In this document: positions 35,601-46,372 of the stretch, in pieces | Numbering within the stretch: position 1 is the first letter of the stretch | Layout of the letters: every line of letters starts with the position of its first letter | Source of the DNA: Ectocarpus siliculosus | Lineage: Eukaryota; Sar; Phaeophyceae; Ectocarpales; Ectocarpaceae | Direction of reading: 5' to 3' | Length of the DNA: 53,353 nt | NCBI GenBank assembly: GCA_000310025.1 | Contig: FN648555.1 | Span: 107,994-161,346 of the forward strand | Translations under genes and position numbers: made by a program | Notes under the pieces: generated by a model | What the model was told of the DNA's origin: nothing | Database searches by the model: none | What the model saw: the letters and a program-made list of their open reading frames with translations, nothing else

Positions 35601-37649
35601 GCCCGCGCCCCCTGAGTCGTCGTCGCTCTCTCCGTCGCCGCCCGCATTTGCCCCTTTCCTACGGCTAGGCCCCACTGCACGCCCCGCTTCATCTACCGTG
35701 TCGAACATACTCCACTCGACGGTCCCACCCGACGTTCGTCCTGCAGGATGGATGGTCGAGGAAGAGGTAGAAGCGGGCCCCAAGTCCCGGTCGATACCCC
35801 CTCTATTCCGAGGGCAACCAAAGAAACGGTCCTGCCTTTCCTTGCACCGCGGGCAATTCCCCGATACGCAAACCGATGAGTGTGCACTGATGGCCTTTCC
35901 GTTGCCGGTAGCTGTGTAAAGGAAGATTTTGTCGCACATGAGTTTGTCGCTTAACTTGCCCATGCTGGAGACCTCCTTGGGCGAGGAATACGGCAGGAAT
36001 TCCTTACAGCCCCCTGCCGAGGAGCACAGGTCGCAAGTGCACGAGCAGGCAGCTCCCGTTGTTTCGCCGTGGTGGAGCGTCGGCCACATCTTGACAAGGG
36101 AAACCGTGGCTAGCTTCGCCTTGTAACAATGCACACAAAGGCAGGAGCGAGGTGACTGTTCCACTACGTAGAAGGGTATGATGTCCTCGAATGACTTCTT
36201 GGAGATCGACCCCACTTCGACATGGCCCTGTTCGAACTGTCCATAAAGTACGGCACACGCGGGTGGGTGATGGGACCTCTTGTTAAATGTCTTTGGCATT
36301 CGAGATGGCGAGATAGTCTATATTGACATTGGCAAAGCACGACGCCCTTGATGTAGCAAGGATTTACAATGGTGTATCTATTCATTGGTCACGATAGCTT
36401 CAGCGGATGAACGGATAAGTAAGACTCGTTCTCAGGAGTAGGCTCCACCCAAAAGCAGCGCAAACAGCGTGGAAGGTAAGAAAGATTGACGCTGATTGCT
36501 GCCAAGGCATACCGGATCGTGTAGTTGGTACCAACGCATAAAAGCTTCCTCTTCTTCGCACTTACCGCTGCCTGGAGATCTTCCATGCAAGAGTTGTAGA
36601 GCTGTAGTTGGGTCCCCATCATGTAGGAAATTCCGTGTGTTTGGCACAGCTCGGGGCGCACACAAACGAGGGAGTTATCTGCGTCCGACCGGATATGGTT
36701 CCCCTTCGCGCGGTCGTGCTTCGTCTTCGTTTCGCACGGTGACGGCTGTGTGCGCTCCTCGATGCTTTCCCTAACCCTGGCCATCGCGAACGGGTAAAGG
36801 TCCTCCAGGTTGTCCGATCTTTGTTTTCGTTTGCCCGCCCTGCGCGCGACATCGGCAAAAGCAGATAGCAATCGTATCGAGAAAGCGAGGCCAAATACAA
36901 CCCTTTTCTAAAGAATGGACATTGCTTATGTACTTCGTCTGTGCACCTTAATCGTAGAAAAACCACCGTGGCTATGCATCCTTCCACAATAAATAAAAAT
37001 ACAAACTAAAAAAGCAATGACGAGGGCGTATCTAAGGTTTATCACGGTTAACCGACGCAAGCTGCGTGGCCAATGTACACATGGTGAATGGGATTATTCA
37101 ATAGTGGAAACATACACGAACTTGCCTACGATCACAAAAAAAGTGGATGCCCGGATAATGTTTGAAGTAGACTTACATTTTGCCGAAATCGTTGTTCTTT
37201 AGCGCCTCCTCTCGTCGTTCCCTGGCCTTCTTGTACGTCTTCTCTTTGAGGGTTCCTCCTAGGAAGGACTTGGCGGCCTCCAAGGTAACACGGGGAGAGC
37301 CGATGATGCCCACCATTGTTCTCCGTAGCGAATACCCTCCCGCACTTGCAACGACGCTCGACCCGCTCACGATTGACCACACGTCGCGCACGGCCTGCAC
37401 GACGGCGTGGTGTTCGTTCTTTTTTGCCTTGCACTCGTCGTGAACAACTTGTCGGCATATCTCGTGGGTCATGACGCCCTTGTAGGCGTCTTTTTGTGCT
37501 TGTTCGAAGGACATCCCAAACGTATCCGCATGGCTCCTTGCACTTGAGTCGATGTTTTCCTTGATGGCTTTCACAAACCGGCACTTTCTTGTGGATTCGG
37601 TGTTCTTCCTGTTCGAATGGCAAAACGAACATGAAGGCGAAAATCGCAT
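32644..37649 (-). CDS. Intron-containing DDE-type transposase-like gene
   Basis: Exons in transcript order: 37649-37177 (ATG), 36839-36566, 36278-35583, 35182-34400, 34124-33889, 33424 to about 32644. Donors include GTAAGT twice, and phases agree at all five junctions (2+1, 0, 0, 0, 2+1). Exon 1 has a Cys/His cluster; exon 3 is Cys-rich (CLCVHC, CSCTCDLC, CPRC) with an acidic nuclear-type tail. Exon 4 carries the core: VVFVVDFQEQ, then IIFTDNCAKQFK, then HGKSNSDSEGAITK, consistent with the three acidic residues of an RNase-H-fold DDE transposase. Exon 6 opens with CGSCRKKEPENC. Related Cys-rich plus DF/TD-C-QFK/HGK proteins are widespread uncharacterised transposon-type genes; I cannot name the superfamily. 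About 1,080 residues if exon 6 runs to its stop. No frame break was seen, so it could be intact. Confidence 0.7.
32777..32945 (-). other. Weak tRNA-derived (SINE-like) signals
   Basis: On the minus strand a box-A-like TAGCTCAGTTGA is followed about 35 bases later by a box-B-like GTTCGAGGT. A second box-B-like GTTCGAATC lies at 32900-32892 next to a hairpin (GACCACGC and GCGTGGTC). No cloverleaf folds convincingly: the T stem at the second site does not pair. The segment overlaps the 3' part of the last transposase exon, whose true end is therefore uncertain. Confidence 0.25.
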
Positions 37650-38123
37650 TTATTTGCAACATGCATTAGATAGAGTAGTTCGATGAAGCGTGTGTGGAAG
37701 ACGGTTCTCCCAACAACCAAGTCGAATATGTCAGGAGTGGGGCTAGTATATGTACATGAAAACTGTTTTGACATGGATCAGCATTGGATTAATATTATTA
37801 ACATCCCATACAAACGTCACTGGGGCTTGATCGCCCTAGCAACTCAGGGGGGGTATTGGATACAAGCTCGGACTAGATGCGCAGTACAACGTCTAGTCCG
37901 ATGGTGATCTTTCATCGACAAAAATATTTACTCTCGACTCATCGCCACCCGGTTGAGCACTGGTATTTGAGCAGGGATCTTCTGGGCGTGACCCCTCGTC
38001 AGACGTTGCCGGAAAAATAACTAATCGTGCTTTGTAGAGTGACCTGTCGGGATTTGTTCCCGTGCAGTCAACGTTGATTGCGTATATATTTAGTCCAACG
38101 GTCAGCTGCTATCGAGAAGGGGG

Positions 38124-38398
38124 GGTGGACCTGAAACAAACTTCATTGGCTTGATAGCCCTGGCAACTCGCCCATAAAGGTGGACTTGATACCAACCCCA
38201 TTGACTTGATAGACCTAGCAACTCCAGAGGGGGGGTGGGCCCGAAACAAACTTAATTGAGTTGATAGCCCTAGCAACTCGCCCATGAAGGTGGACCTGAT
38301 ACCAATTCCATTGAGTTGATAGACCTAGCAACTCGAGGGGGGGGTGGACCCGATACGAACTCCATTGATCTGATGTATATACATTGCCCTTGCAACTT
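38124..38398. repeat. 55-base minisatellite with dimeric higher-order pattern
   Basis: Five copies start at 38124, 38179, 38234, 38289 and 38343 with GGTGGAC or GGTGGGC, then CATTGA or AATTGA, TTGATAG and CTAGCAACTC. Copies 1 and 3 share GAAACAAACTT and GATAGCCC; copies 2 and 4 share GATACCAA and GATAGACC, so the array grew by 110-base dimers. A diverged single copy sits at about 37817-37860. The array lies just upstream of the transposase gene start. Confidence 0.85.
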
Positions 38399-39056
38399 CA
38401 AACCTCCCGGACTATTCATTTCTGTCACCATTCGCAAGTTTGGTAGACTGCGGACTTCGGCTTACGACGATGTCGTGCGACGGGTGCAGAAGTTGGTATG
38501 TTTTCGGTTACCCCCCAGGTTACGATGAATGACAGCAGGTTTGATACCCAACAGATATAAACATGAGGTTGCTACCTTCGCGGACTGCGTACGTCGGGTT
38601 CCGATGTTCGCCAGCATTGATTGGCGTCCTCCCACTGGGGGCCCCGCGGGTTACACAAGATGGCACCTCACACCCACCAAATCGGCTTTACAAGCTCGTT
38701 TTGGGCACGACGAAGAGACCAATGTGCTCGACGAGACAACGACAAGACTACTGCTGTTAGCACTGCCACTGCTGCTTTTAACGCTATGGAGATTCAGAGA
38801 ATTTATAGAACGGCCTAGGGCTGTGACATCTTGGGTCATGTACGGGTGGGTACGCTATTTTACAGCAGCATGCCATGTCCCACAGCATTCTACGACATAA
38901 AAACCATCGTCTTCACTACTGATGGTGCCCGTTGTTGTTGTTGTCGTCGTCTTCTCACACACAAAACAAACGTTCCCGTCTCCGCTCAATACATTCCAAT
39001 GTCGTTTTTGGTCCAACTGACGCGGATGCCTTTCTCCATGGTCACAGGTATACTGC

Positions 39057-39217
39057 CCCAAAAGGGGGTGCAATGGGGTGCCCTCTATAGTGCGGGTAGG
39101 TGCCAAGCTACTTCAAGTATTCCAATTGGGCCAGTCAATATTGTACCCGCACTAATCCGGGCACCCACACTACATAACACGCACTATAGAGGGACCCCCA
39201 CTGTACACCTTTTGTTG
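39057..39217. mobile_element. MITE-like element with about 40-base inverted ends
   Basis: The left end 39057-39098 and the reverse complement of the right end 39217-39177 share CAAAAGG, GGGGGT or GGGGTG, and an exact CCTCTATAGTGCG core. A third, inner inverted copy (reverse complement of about 39168-39145) repeats GGGTGCCC and TAGTGCGGGTA. At about 160 bases with no coding frame it fits a non-autonomous fold-back or MITE element. No clear target-site duplication was found. Confidence 0.6.
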
Positions 39218-39385
39218 TGTACACCAGAACAACCGTTATAATTTGTAATTGAAAAATACCTTTTAATTTTCATGCGAGCATGAGGGAGAATTGAACAAGC
39301 AAGATAAAACCGCCGGCAATGACAGCATATAAAAGTTTTAACAACGCTTTACCATACATTCCTGACGGCTTTTCGGTCGGTCCCC

Positions 39386-39892
39386 CTACCTGTGAAGGAA
39401 ATGAGCCGACCTCATGCTGATGATATTACATGCCAGGTCTTCGGAAATTAGCCGTTGGCACGTAATTGAGCAGCAGTGCATTGTTACGACACCACAACAA
39501 GTGCTTTGGCGTTGCAAACTTTCATTCGTGGTCTCGTCAGTGAAATCAATCCTCTCAGCTGGCGAGAGACTGCTTTCCAAATAAATTTCAACCAAAACGC
39601 TCGGCCGGCCGTGTGTGAGTCTGCGTGTGTAGTACGGGGTCCAATAGACAAAGACGTCTGGGTGTTGTAAACGGCCGAGTAGTAGTTGATATTTCCCAAA
39701 CGCAATCGTGGAAAGTTGGCCGTGAAGCACGAATAAAAACTGGCCGTTGATCCAACGAAGAAGTGACCGTTTGCTAAAAAACCGCCCTTCCAGATGCGGC
39801 TGCGTCGTATCTTCGCACGCAGTCACCACGCCCCTTTGGTATTGACTATCATCAGTAGCTGTGAGTTGTGCAACCTTTCGCATTAGGGCCAT
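39386..39892 (-). CDS. Unassigned 168-codon ORF
   Basis: An ATG at 39892 opens a single-exon frame of 168 residues. The middle is mixed hydrophobic/charged and protein-like, but no motif or family was recognised. It lies in a repeat-rich stretch and no splice sites or other exons support it. It may be a real intronless gene, a mobile-element remnant or chance. Confidence 0.25.
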   Translation of the reverse strand: MALMRKVAQLTATDDSQYQRGVVTACEDTTQPHLEGRFFSKRSLLRWINGQFLFVLHGQLSTIAFGKYQLLLGRLQHPDVFVYWTPYYTRRLTHGRPSVLVEIYLESSLSPAERIDFTDETTNESLQRQSTCCGVVTMHCCSITCQRLISEDLACNIISMRSAHFLHR

Positions 39893-40296
39893 CTATGAAT
39901 GGGACTGCTTGCACGCAGCACATCGATTGTTGGCGTAACCTTCGTTCAGCACGCACGAAAATATGACGGTTGGTCTTAAAATTTGCAACGAGAATCAATG
40001 GCCATGTCTGCACATGTTCATGCACATGCATATTTATTTGCGTTCGCACTGACATGACCGATCCTGGGTATGAGACCACGTGCGGTGCTCGAACGTGGCA
40101 CACAGACAGGCGTACTCCGCTTACTTTCTTGCTTGATTGCGATTAAAAAGCTCGCCTGGGGCGCGACCATTCATTCAGTTCAAAACTACGAACAACGGGT
40201 GCTCGAAGGAGCACGTCTCTCCCGTCCGTTCTTATGCGTGTGCACCACCAACAACAACGCCGTTAGAGAACCCTCCCTGCTGTCTACTGTGCTCAC

Positions 40297-40526
40297 CTTC
40301 TCTTTGCCGCCTGCTGGGGGTCGGCGGGTTGTGGTGGGGTGTTGATGTCTAGGCGACCCAGTGGTGTCGGCGGGGACGTTGCACCAACGTTGGCAGGCGA
40401 GGGCGTCGCAAAAAGTGTGGCTTGTGTCCGGTGTTCGCCCGACAACCGGCCGGCGGCGACGTCACGAACTGACAACATAGTCCACCACGCGGTAAGTTGC
40501 AGCAGCAGGAGCGCAAACAAGGGCAT
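40297..40526 (-). CDS. Candidate first exon with signal peptide
   Basis: An ATG at 40526 starts a classic N-terminal hydrophobic segment (MPLFALLLLQLTAWW) followed by a Pro/Thr-rich, low-complexity stem, as in secreted or type II membrane proteins. The exon ends after 76 codons plus two bases at a good donor (AGAGAAG before GTGAGC). No downstream exon could be linked with confidence. A plus-strand frame (40345-40695, 117 codons, ATG) overlaps it and contains GTAAGT and GTGAGT sites; the hydrophobic peptide favours the minus strand. Confidence 0.4.
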
Positions 40527-40699
40527 GGCGACACGGCGCGTTGCCAAAGATTCTGTATCGTCCGTCGTGGTGAGTGAGAACGGGACGATCTACCGGATGG
40601 ATGGAGGGTTCGCAATTCTACACAATTCGGACGCCGGAGCACAATTCCAAAAAAGCATATCTAAGAACGGGATCTTTACTTTGCTCATGCCGTGATGAC

Positions 40700-42337
40700 C
40701 GAGTGGTCCAAATCTCCTATAAAACATGTGCGTAGGAAAAATATATAAACTATACATAGTTTTTCAGCTTCAAGAGGCCTGAGAGTGCGTGACGTCACCG
40801 TGAAATCGTGGGTTGACAGTCCCGCCAAAAAACGCAAGTCCCGACATCCACCCCCCGGGATGGGTTCGCGCAACCGTCTTACACACCAACCGTAGTGTGG
40901 GCGAACACTAACCCTCTCATCTAGACTAGGCCAAAGGCGCAGCCTCGGTCTTCGGGCTGCCGGACCTTGCCAGCAGGCCCCGGAATGTATTCCTTGACTA
41001 GGGTGATGACTGCTACCTTGCGGAGAGTCTGGACGGCTTGCCTGTCATGTTCCGGCGAGTTGTTGTTCTTATCTGCACATTAAAAACCGTCCCGATCTCT
41101 CTCTACCCGGTACCTTCATTGGTGAGTATTGGCGCTGCGTCCGGTTATCAGACTATATGTTGCAATAGAACCTACGGGACCCGACCCGCGGCATGTCTCG
41201 TTTGTGAACTGTGAGTTTCCTCTGCTGCAAGAGCGGCAGCAATCCCCCGATCCAGGGAACCCAGATGGACGGCCAGAACTATTTGCCGGGCCGCGTCACG
41301 TCTGCGCGGCGAACCAGAAACAAAACCCCACAAGCAGGCAAATGGATAGGGTAAATATTCTCCCGAGGATTGGAACAACTGCAATCCCCGAAATGGTTCT
41401 ATAATAAAGGCAATACTGGTTTGGACAGCGAACCTGGAGGGTATTGTTAGCCAAAGCTCTCGAGGATATTGGCGGGGTAACTAGAGAGGTAATTCAGGCC
41501 GATTAACCGTGACTATATTCGTCGGCCAAAGCTCTAGAGGATATTCATTGGTCCCTTACACGTTAGAGGAAAGTAGGGGTGGAATCCCTCTGGGGGATTA
41601 TTAAAATCGTTAACCTCCACTTTGCCCTAGTCAAAAACGCCCCAAGCAAGCAGGGTTGTACACTATGCGCGTTGCAAACATTCGAGTTGATACCTTAGAA
41701 ACTACACACACCAGGTAGCTGACCACAACCATCGATATTGAAGCAGGTCAAGTTTCCTAAACTTTTTTCCAAATCACGTAACAGCCCCGCAACAGAAAGG
41801 AAGACGAAATCATGACAACGACGAAGAAAACGGCTGCCTATATTGTGGTCCACCTCGAGAGAGCTGCCGTAAAGAAAAATAAATCTCTACAATTGGCTAA
41901 GCCCCCCACCACGGGAAACTGCCGAAACATAGTGACAACGATTAAGAAACACGACTGGCTACGGGCGTGCGTGAGAGAATTTGCCAATAAACACGAAATA
42001 CTACATCAGCACGGCCCTGTTGTGCTACTTTGCCGAACGTTTACAACGCCAGCATTCATGACATTGCCTATCTGAAAGACGATCCCAGCCAACTGTAAAA
42101 ACGAGCTGCAATTGTGTGTGCTGTAGTAATATTAGTACACGGCCTTGCCGAAAACACATCTAGAAACGTAACCAAAAAGCTGCGACGAAAAAAAAAATCA
42201 TCCACGGGCTGCACGAAAGGCAACCTTCATTTCGTCATTTTTTCTCGCGCCTGGCATACGTGCAATTCCGCATGATTAATCAGCACCACGAACACCACTA
42301 AGAGCTGCCCCCCCCTTCATCCGTCATTTCTATGTAG
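40700..42337. other. Interval without a supported gene
   Basis: Only short unassigned frames are present, for example 41812-42075 (+). A direct repeat with the core CCAAAGCTCT and GAGGATATT occurs near 41450 and again near 41523. AT-rich intergenic character. Confidence 0.4.
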
Positions 42338-42546
42338 GTGCGCTCCCCAACAAGCACGACATTCTCGTCGCCCCCACCCTGCTCGAACGCCTCGACCATA
42401 CCAGGCTGGTGCTTAGGTCGCCGCCCGAGCCATCGCCGCCAAACCCATCGCCACCTTGTTCTCTATTTTTGACACCGTCATCGTCGAAGCCCGGACCGTT
42501 GGTGGGACCTGGGTGTACCGCAGGTTTGGAGAAGGGGGTTTGGCGA
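42338..42546 (+). CDS. Isolated exon with strong splice sites
   Basis: A pyrimidine-rich tract ending TATGTAG precedes 42338 and GTGAGC follows 42546. One frame is open throughout (two leading bases, 69 codons) and begins with a charged, protein-like stretch (LPNKHDILVAPTLLERLD), then becomes Ser/Pro-rich. In the second half another frame looks more natural (FSIFDTVIVEARTVGG), so a frame break or a nested acceptor at the CTTAG ending at 42417 is possible. Neighbouring exons were not identified. Confidence 0.35.
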
Positions 42547-42962
42547 GTGAGCCAGCACGGAACACAACTGGCACCAAAAGAATTAGTTTATTTAACGGAG
42601 TGACGTGGGGGAATGGGAGACTTCGCGCGCACCATATTGGCTTCGCTGCTTGCGAACGCGCGCGAAATTGCCCACACTAGTTCAAATATGTTCACGACGA
42701 AGTGATAGCTACCACGAGCTGATACATTCGATGTTCGAATACTTGTGCTGTTCTCTCACAGGCAGGACGAAGGCACTCGGATAATCACCATTACACATAG
42801 TCGCAAAACGATTGTGAATCTCTAGGTAGTAGCCATGTACGTTTGGTATTCGGTCTGAGTTCCGGTCGGGGAGGAATTCTTGTTGGTGAAATAATGCTCA
42901 TGGAAAAATATGTCGACATGCGGCGTTTCGCTGCCACTAGGCCGGAGTATTCCTCAGGAGAT

Positions 42963-43150
42963 GGTACTCGTAACCGTGCATGCCGTAGTCGTCAGATGAA
43001 GTTACCTTGCATCCGTTAGAATCCGGGAATGAGCGAACCGGGTTCTCACCGGACCAGGCTCGCAAGACCCAAGCGCGAAGCGCTGTGAGATATCGAGTCG
43101 TATGTACGGTTCGCTGCAGACCGCAAAGGATGTTTGGCAACTTTTACTTA
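42963..43150. repeat. Dispersed repeat, copy A
   Basis: This segment shares an ordered series of blocks with 48654-48850: GTGCATGCCGT-GTCGT, GGGA, CGG-TCTC or CCACCGAGCAGGCTC-like, AAGCGC, then GATGTT-GGC. Both copies are diverged and truncated, with no intact frame. Presumably remnants of one mobile-element family. Confidence 0.5.
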
Positions 43151-43271
43151 CTTTCTGGCACAAGGGTGACAGATGCGAAGGACATAATTCCCAGGGTGGT
43201 GTTTGCTATTCTAGAGACAGTTCGTTGCAAGCATTGCGAATAGGTGCACGTTGGGTGCTTGAGGTTAATAA

Positions 43272-44063
43272 ATGCGACGTTTTGTGATCATCTCCTTTGC
43301 GCCACTAGTGGGGTTTTGTTCCACGCACAATATTATCTACTCGACCATCATCGTACTTGATGCAAAACAAAAAAAAACAACGAAGGGCAAACAAAAAACG
43401 GCAACCTTATTGGTTGAGCTCACGATGGTATCGTCGTCTTTTACGACGTCATTACCAAGCAGGTGTCACTCAACCCCGACAGCTATGAAGGGGGGCGGGG
43501 GGTTAGGTGGGTTGATCAGGGAGGGTTCCGACTTTAGAGCGAGGCAAACAAACAACGTAGGCGGGCCGGAGTGGGGAGTCTCGAAAAGCGAAACTGCAAG
43601 GCGGCCTGACAAATAAGTGGACACGTTCCCGCACTTACCAAAACCTCGGCTCAATAAAGCAGGGATATGGACCGAGACGGAAACACCTTGAGCTACAAAA
43701 ACATAAAGAGCTGGAATTTTGAAGTAATCCACTATGCTGAAGCTGAAGGGGGGCAGACACACTGTCCAGAAGTTTGCTGGCAATCCTGCCGGGGCCGAAC
43801 TGGAACCGATACACGATCTCCCAGATCCTACTCAGTTGTTGTGCGAGGGCGCAAACACCGATGTAGGACGTAAGATTGCTACTCGTAGTGCATGGAACCC
43901 CCCCGCCCGAACGACAGATGAAAAAAAACAGGACCAAGCACCAACCCGTCAGAGTCAAACAGTAGAACCTTTTAGCCCACAAGAACGGCTTGTCGCACGC
44001 GGCACAAGCACACATGAAACAGTTACTCACGTGGCCACGAAAAACCTCGAAGATTGCTCATAG
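43272..44063 (+). CDS. Short unassigned frames, possibly exons
   Basis: Three weak signals lie here. From 43419 a frame reads HDGIVVFYDVITKQVSLNPD, which resembles the second half of a WW domain but lacks the second Trp. From 43667 another reads DGNTLSYKNIKSW, again WW-like. From the ATG at 43734 a 109-codon frame runs to 44063. Splice sites linking them are poor and frames differ, so this could be a decayed gene. No function is assigned. Confidence 0.2.
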
Positions 44064-44921
44064 ACGCTCTTGCCCTTGTCCTGTAGCACACAGTTCATCT
44101 GGCACTCGACTGCTGAAGCATCTCCTCGAAGCAGAGCTCCACGGTCTCGCCTTGGGGAACAGGCTCATTACGAACCGCCATGATTGCCGCTTGCACCATC
44201 CGGTTCATGGTGTATGGTATAGCGAAAGACACGGCGGGGGGTAGGAATATGGGGAAATTTAGTCGCATTATGGCCTGTGCAATAATCTCGCATTGCTAGA
44301 CCAAACGCCAATCAATAAGGGACTCAACTGCATTGCAAACAACAGTTCGAAATGCACGCGTCAAAAAGTTGATCTGGCAAAGACAACGGCATGAAAAAAA
44401 AAAGAAGACCCAGACATCAACTCATTGTACGCATAGCTACGTCAAATACCACCACCATCGTGCAGCACTGCTGTCCTCTAGGATACCAAGCCCCCGGTAG
44501 CGGAATAGTAGGAACGCAACGAACCGTACAGATGTAATGGGATTTGATCCCTTCCTGCAGAATCAACCACACTGATGGTGCCTGGACTCTGTTATCCGAC
44601 GTCAGTAGCAAGGTTGTTGCTTTCCGTTGTGCTCTTTCTTTCTTAAATAGCACAACGTTGAATCAATAAACCACAGGTGCAAATAGAGTAACAAAGTGTA
44701 CACAAAACATGTTCACTTGGAGCTACATTGAAAAAAAAAGCAGGCACTCCTACTGATGCTGATGTGCTTTCCCGAAGAGCCTATGATTGAAGAAACAAAA
44801 TAATCATGCCTGGGCTGCGAGAAACGACATGTTAGCCTTGCGAAGAAGATACTCTGGCTCGTCATTTCCAGACGACTGGGCGTACTGCGTTATCTAGTGG
44901 GCCGAACAATTCCGACAGATC

Positions 44922-46372
44922 CTAGTACGGCGGCGGCGCCATCAACTTCCTACCCTCTAAACTCTCAACCTCGCCCGTCTCGTTCAGCTCTTCCTCGTCG
45001 GAATCGGCGTCCTCTTCATCTTGTCAGTAAGGCGGGGGGACTCCGCAGCTCCCTCACTAGCGGGATAACACCGCTATTGAAGGATGCATTTGTGCCAAGC
45101 GATATCGATGCCGTTATTCAGGGCATCCCGTTATTCAGGGCACCGCTATTGAGACAACAACAGGCTGTACCCAAATTCCGAGACGCTGCCCGTGTATCGG
45201 CGAAACATGTCACGGCCAAATCCCTGAGCAAGTGCATGATTGTGGCCAATACAAGGAGGTCATGACCGTACGCCACACCCACAACAGGCGGGCACGTGCT
45301 ACGATGAGGAAATATCTGAAGCGAACCGGAAGAGGCGAAGCCTCGTCCGCCATACATGCGGCTGAAGTGGAAACTGCGTTACCAGGTTTTACGGTGACGT
45401 TCTTGGGAGACACACACCACGCCAACTGGCGGTTCTCACTTAGGGTTAGGAAATCAACGATGGAGCCCTAGGCAACGTCCTCAACACATATGTTTTCAGT
45501 GAAATGCAGAGGACGGTCAATCTACGAGCGCGCAGGGACTTTGCAGTCAAGCGGGTACAGCTGACACGGCTACCGGGGGGGCTCGTAAAATAATGTTTAC
45601 ATTCTAACACTTACAGCAACAATTAAAATGACGCTCCCACGACTGCCATGTTCGCTCACTTTGGATATTTTTGACGGACATGGGCGGACGGCCGGTGGTA
45701 GTCCCGTATCCACGTGTTCGCCTTCACGAAAGCGGCAGTGGCCAGAACTGCGCATCTCATATGGGTCCGCGCTCGAATGCCCATCCACCTTTCCACGGTG
45801 TTCGCGGCCTAAATGCCGGAGGGGGGCGGGCAATTGGTAGCAACGGTGAGGAGAGAGTGAGCCGTGAGGCAAACGAGGGATACCCATGCACGGGGAGAGG
45901 CACGACGGGAGCGTGAGAGGCGAACCAACCCTCCGACCGAAAAATTATAGCCACACGTCAACGCCCAGCACGTCTTTCCACAAAAGGATATCGAAACACC
46001 TCTCCCCAAACACAAGACACGCAAAAATAAAGAATAACGGACATGTCACGGCCAGGGTATGCACTATTTTCTATATGCACAAACGCTTTAGTATCCCTTT
46101 AGCACACGATGAAACCACATCGGTCCTGTGCTCCGCTTACCTGCCGATACAGCACCATCGCCAGCTCCTGTTTTAAAGGATAAAGGACCACAACGCCTGC
46201 CTTCTTGTAAGCAGCCGTGAGGATCGTGATGGAGCCTTCTGCACTTTCTTCGAACCCGTCACCTTCTTGTCGTACTCTGCTGCCGCTGTCGTCTTCGTCG
46301 TCGTCGTCTTCGCGGTCCTGTACGCCAGATGATTTCGGCGGGGTGAAATGGCCTCCTGCGAGTACTGGGCTC
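44922..46372 (-). CDS. Multi-exon gene of unknown family, acidic C-terminus
   Basis: Three exons are supported by splice sites. 46372-46141 (start could be 46354) has an Asp-rich run (EDDDDEDDSG) then a helical segment, and ends at GTAAGC. 45808-45615 has a very good acceptor (C-rich, CATTTAG) and donor GTAAGT, with 64 codons. 45019-44922 ends with a run of Glu/Asp and the tail RKLMAPPPY before TAG. The last two may join directly if the acceptor of the last exon lies 6-8 bases further in. Between the first two the phases disagree, so an exon is missing or misplaced. No domain was recognised; acidic character suggests a nuclear protein, but this is a guess. Confidence 0.4.

Larger units (their letters stand above)
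31591..38398. mobile_element. Possible DNA transposon bounded by tandem arrays
   Basis: The transposase-like gene at 32644-37649 is the only gene in this block and has a different tandem array on each side. Subterminal tandem repeats are known in several eukaryotic DNA transposon families. I did not find clear terminal inverted repeats or a target-site duplication, so the boundaries are provisional. Confidence 0.35.

Noticed and set aside
37883-38398. CRISPR-like array
   Set aside because: The repeats are contiguous 55-base units without unique spacers, in a eukaryotic intergenic setting; this is a minisatellite.
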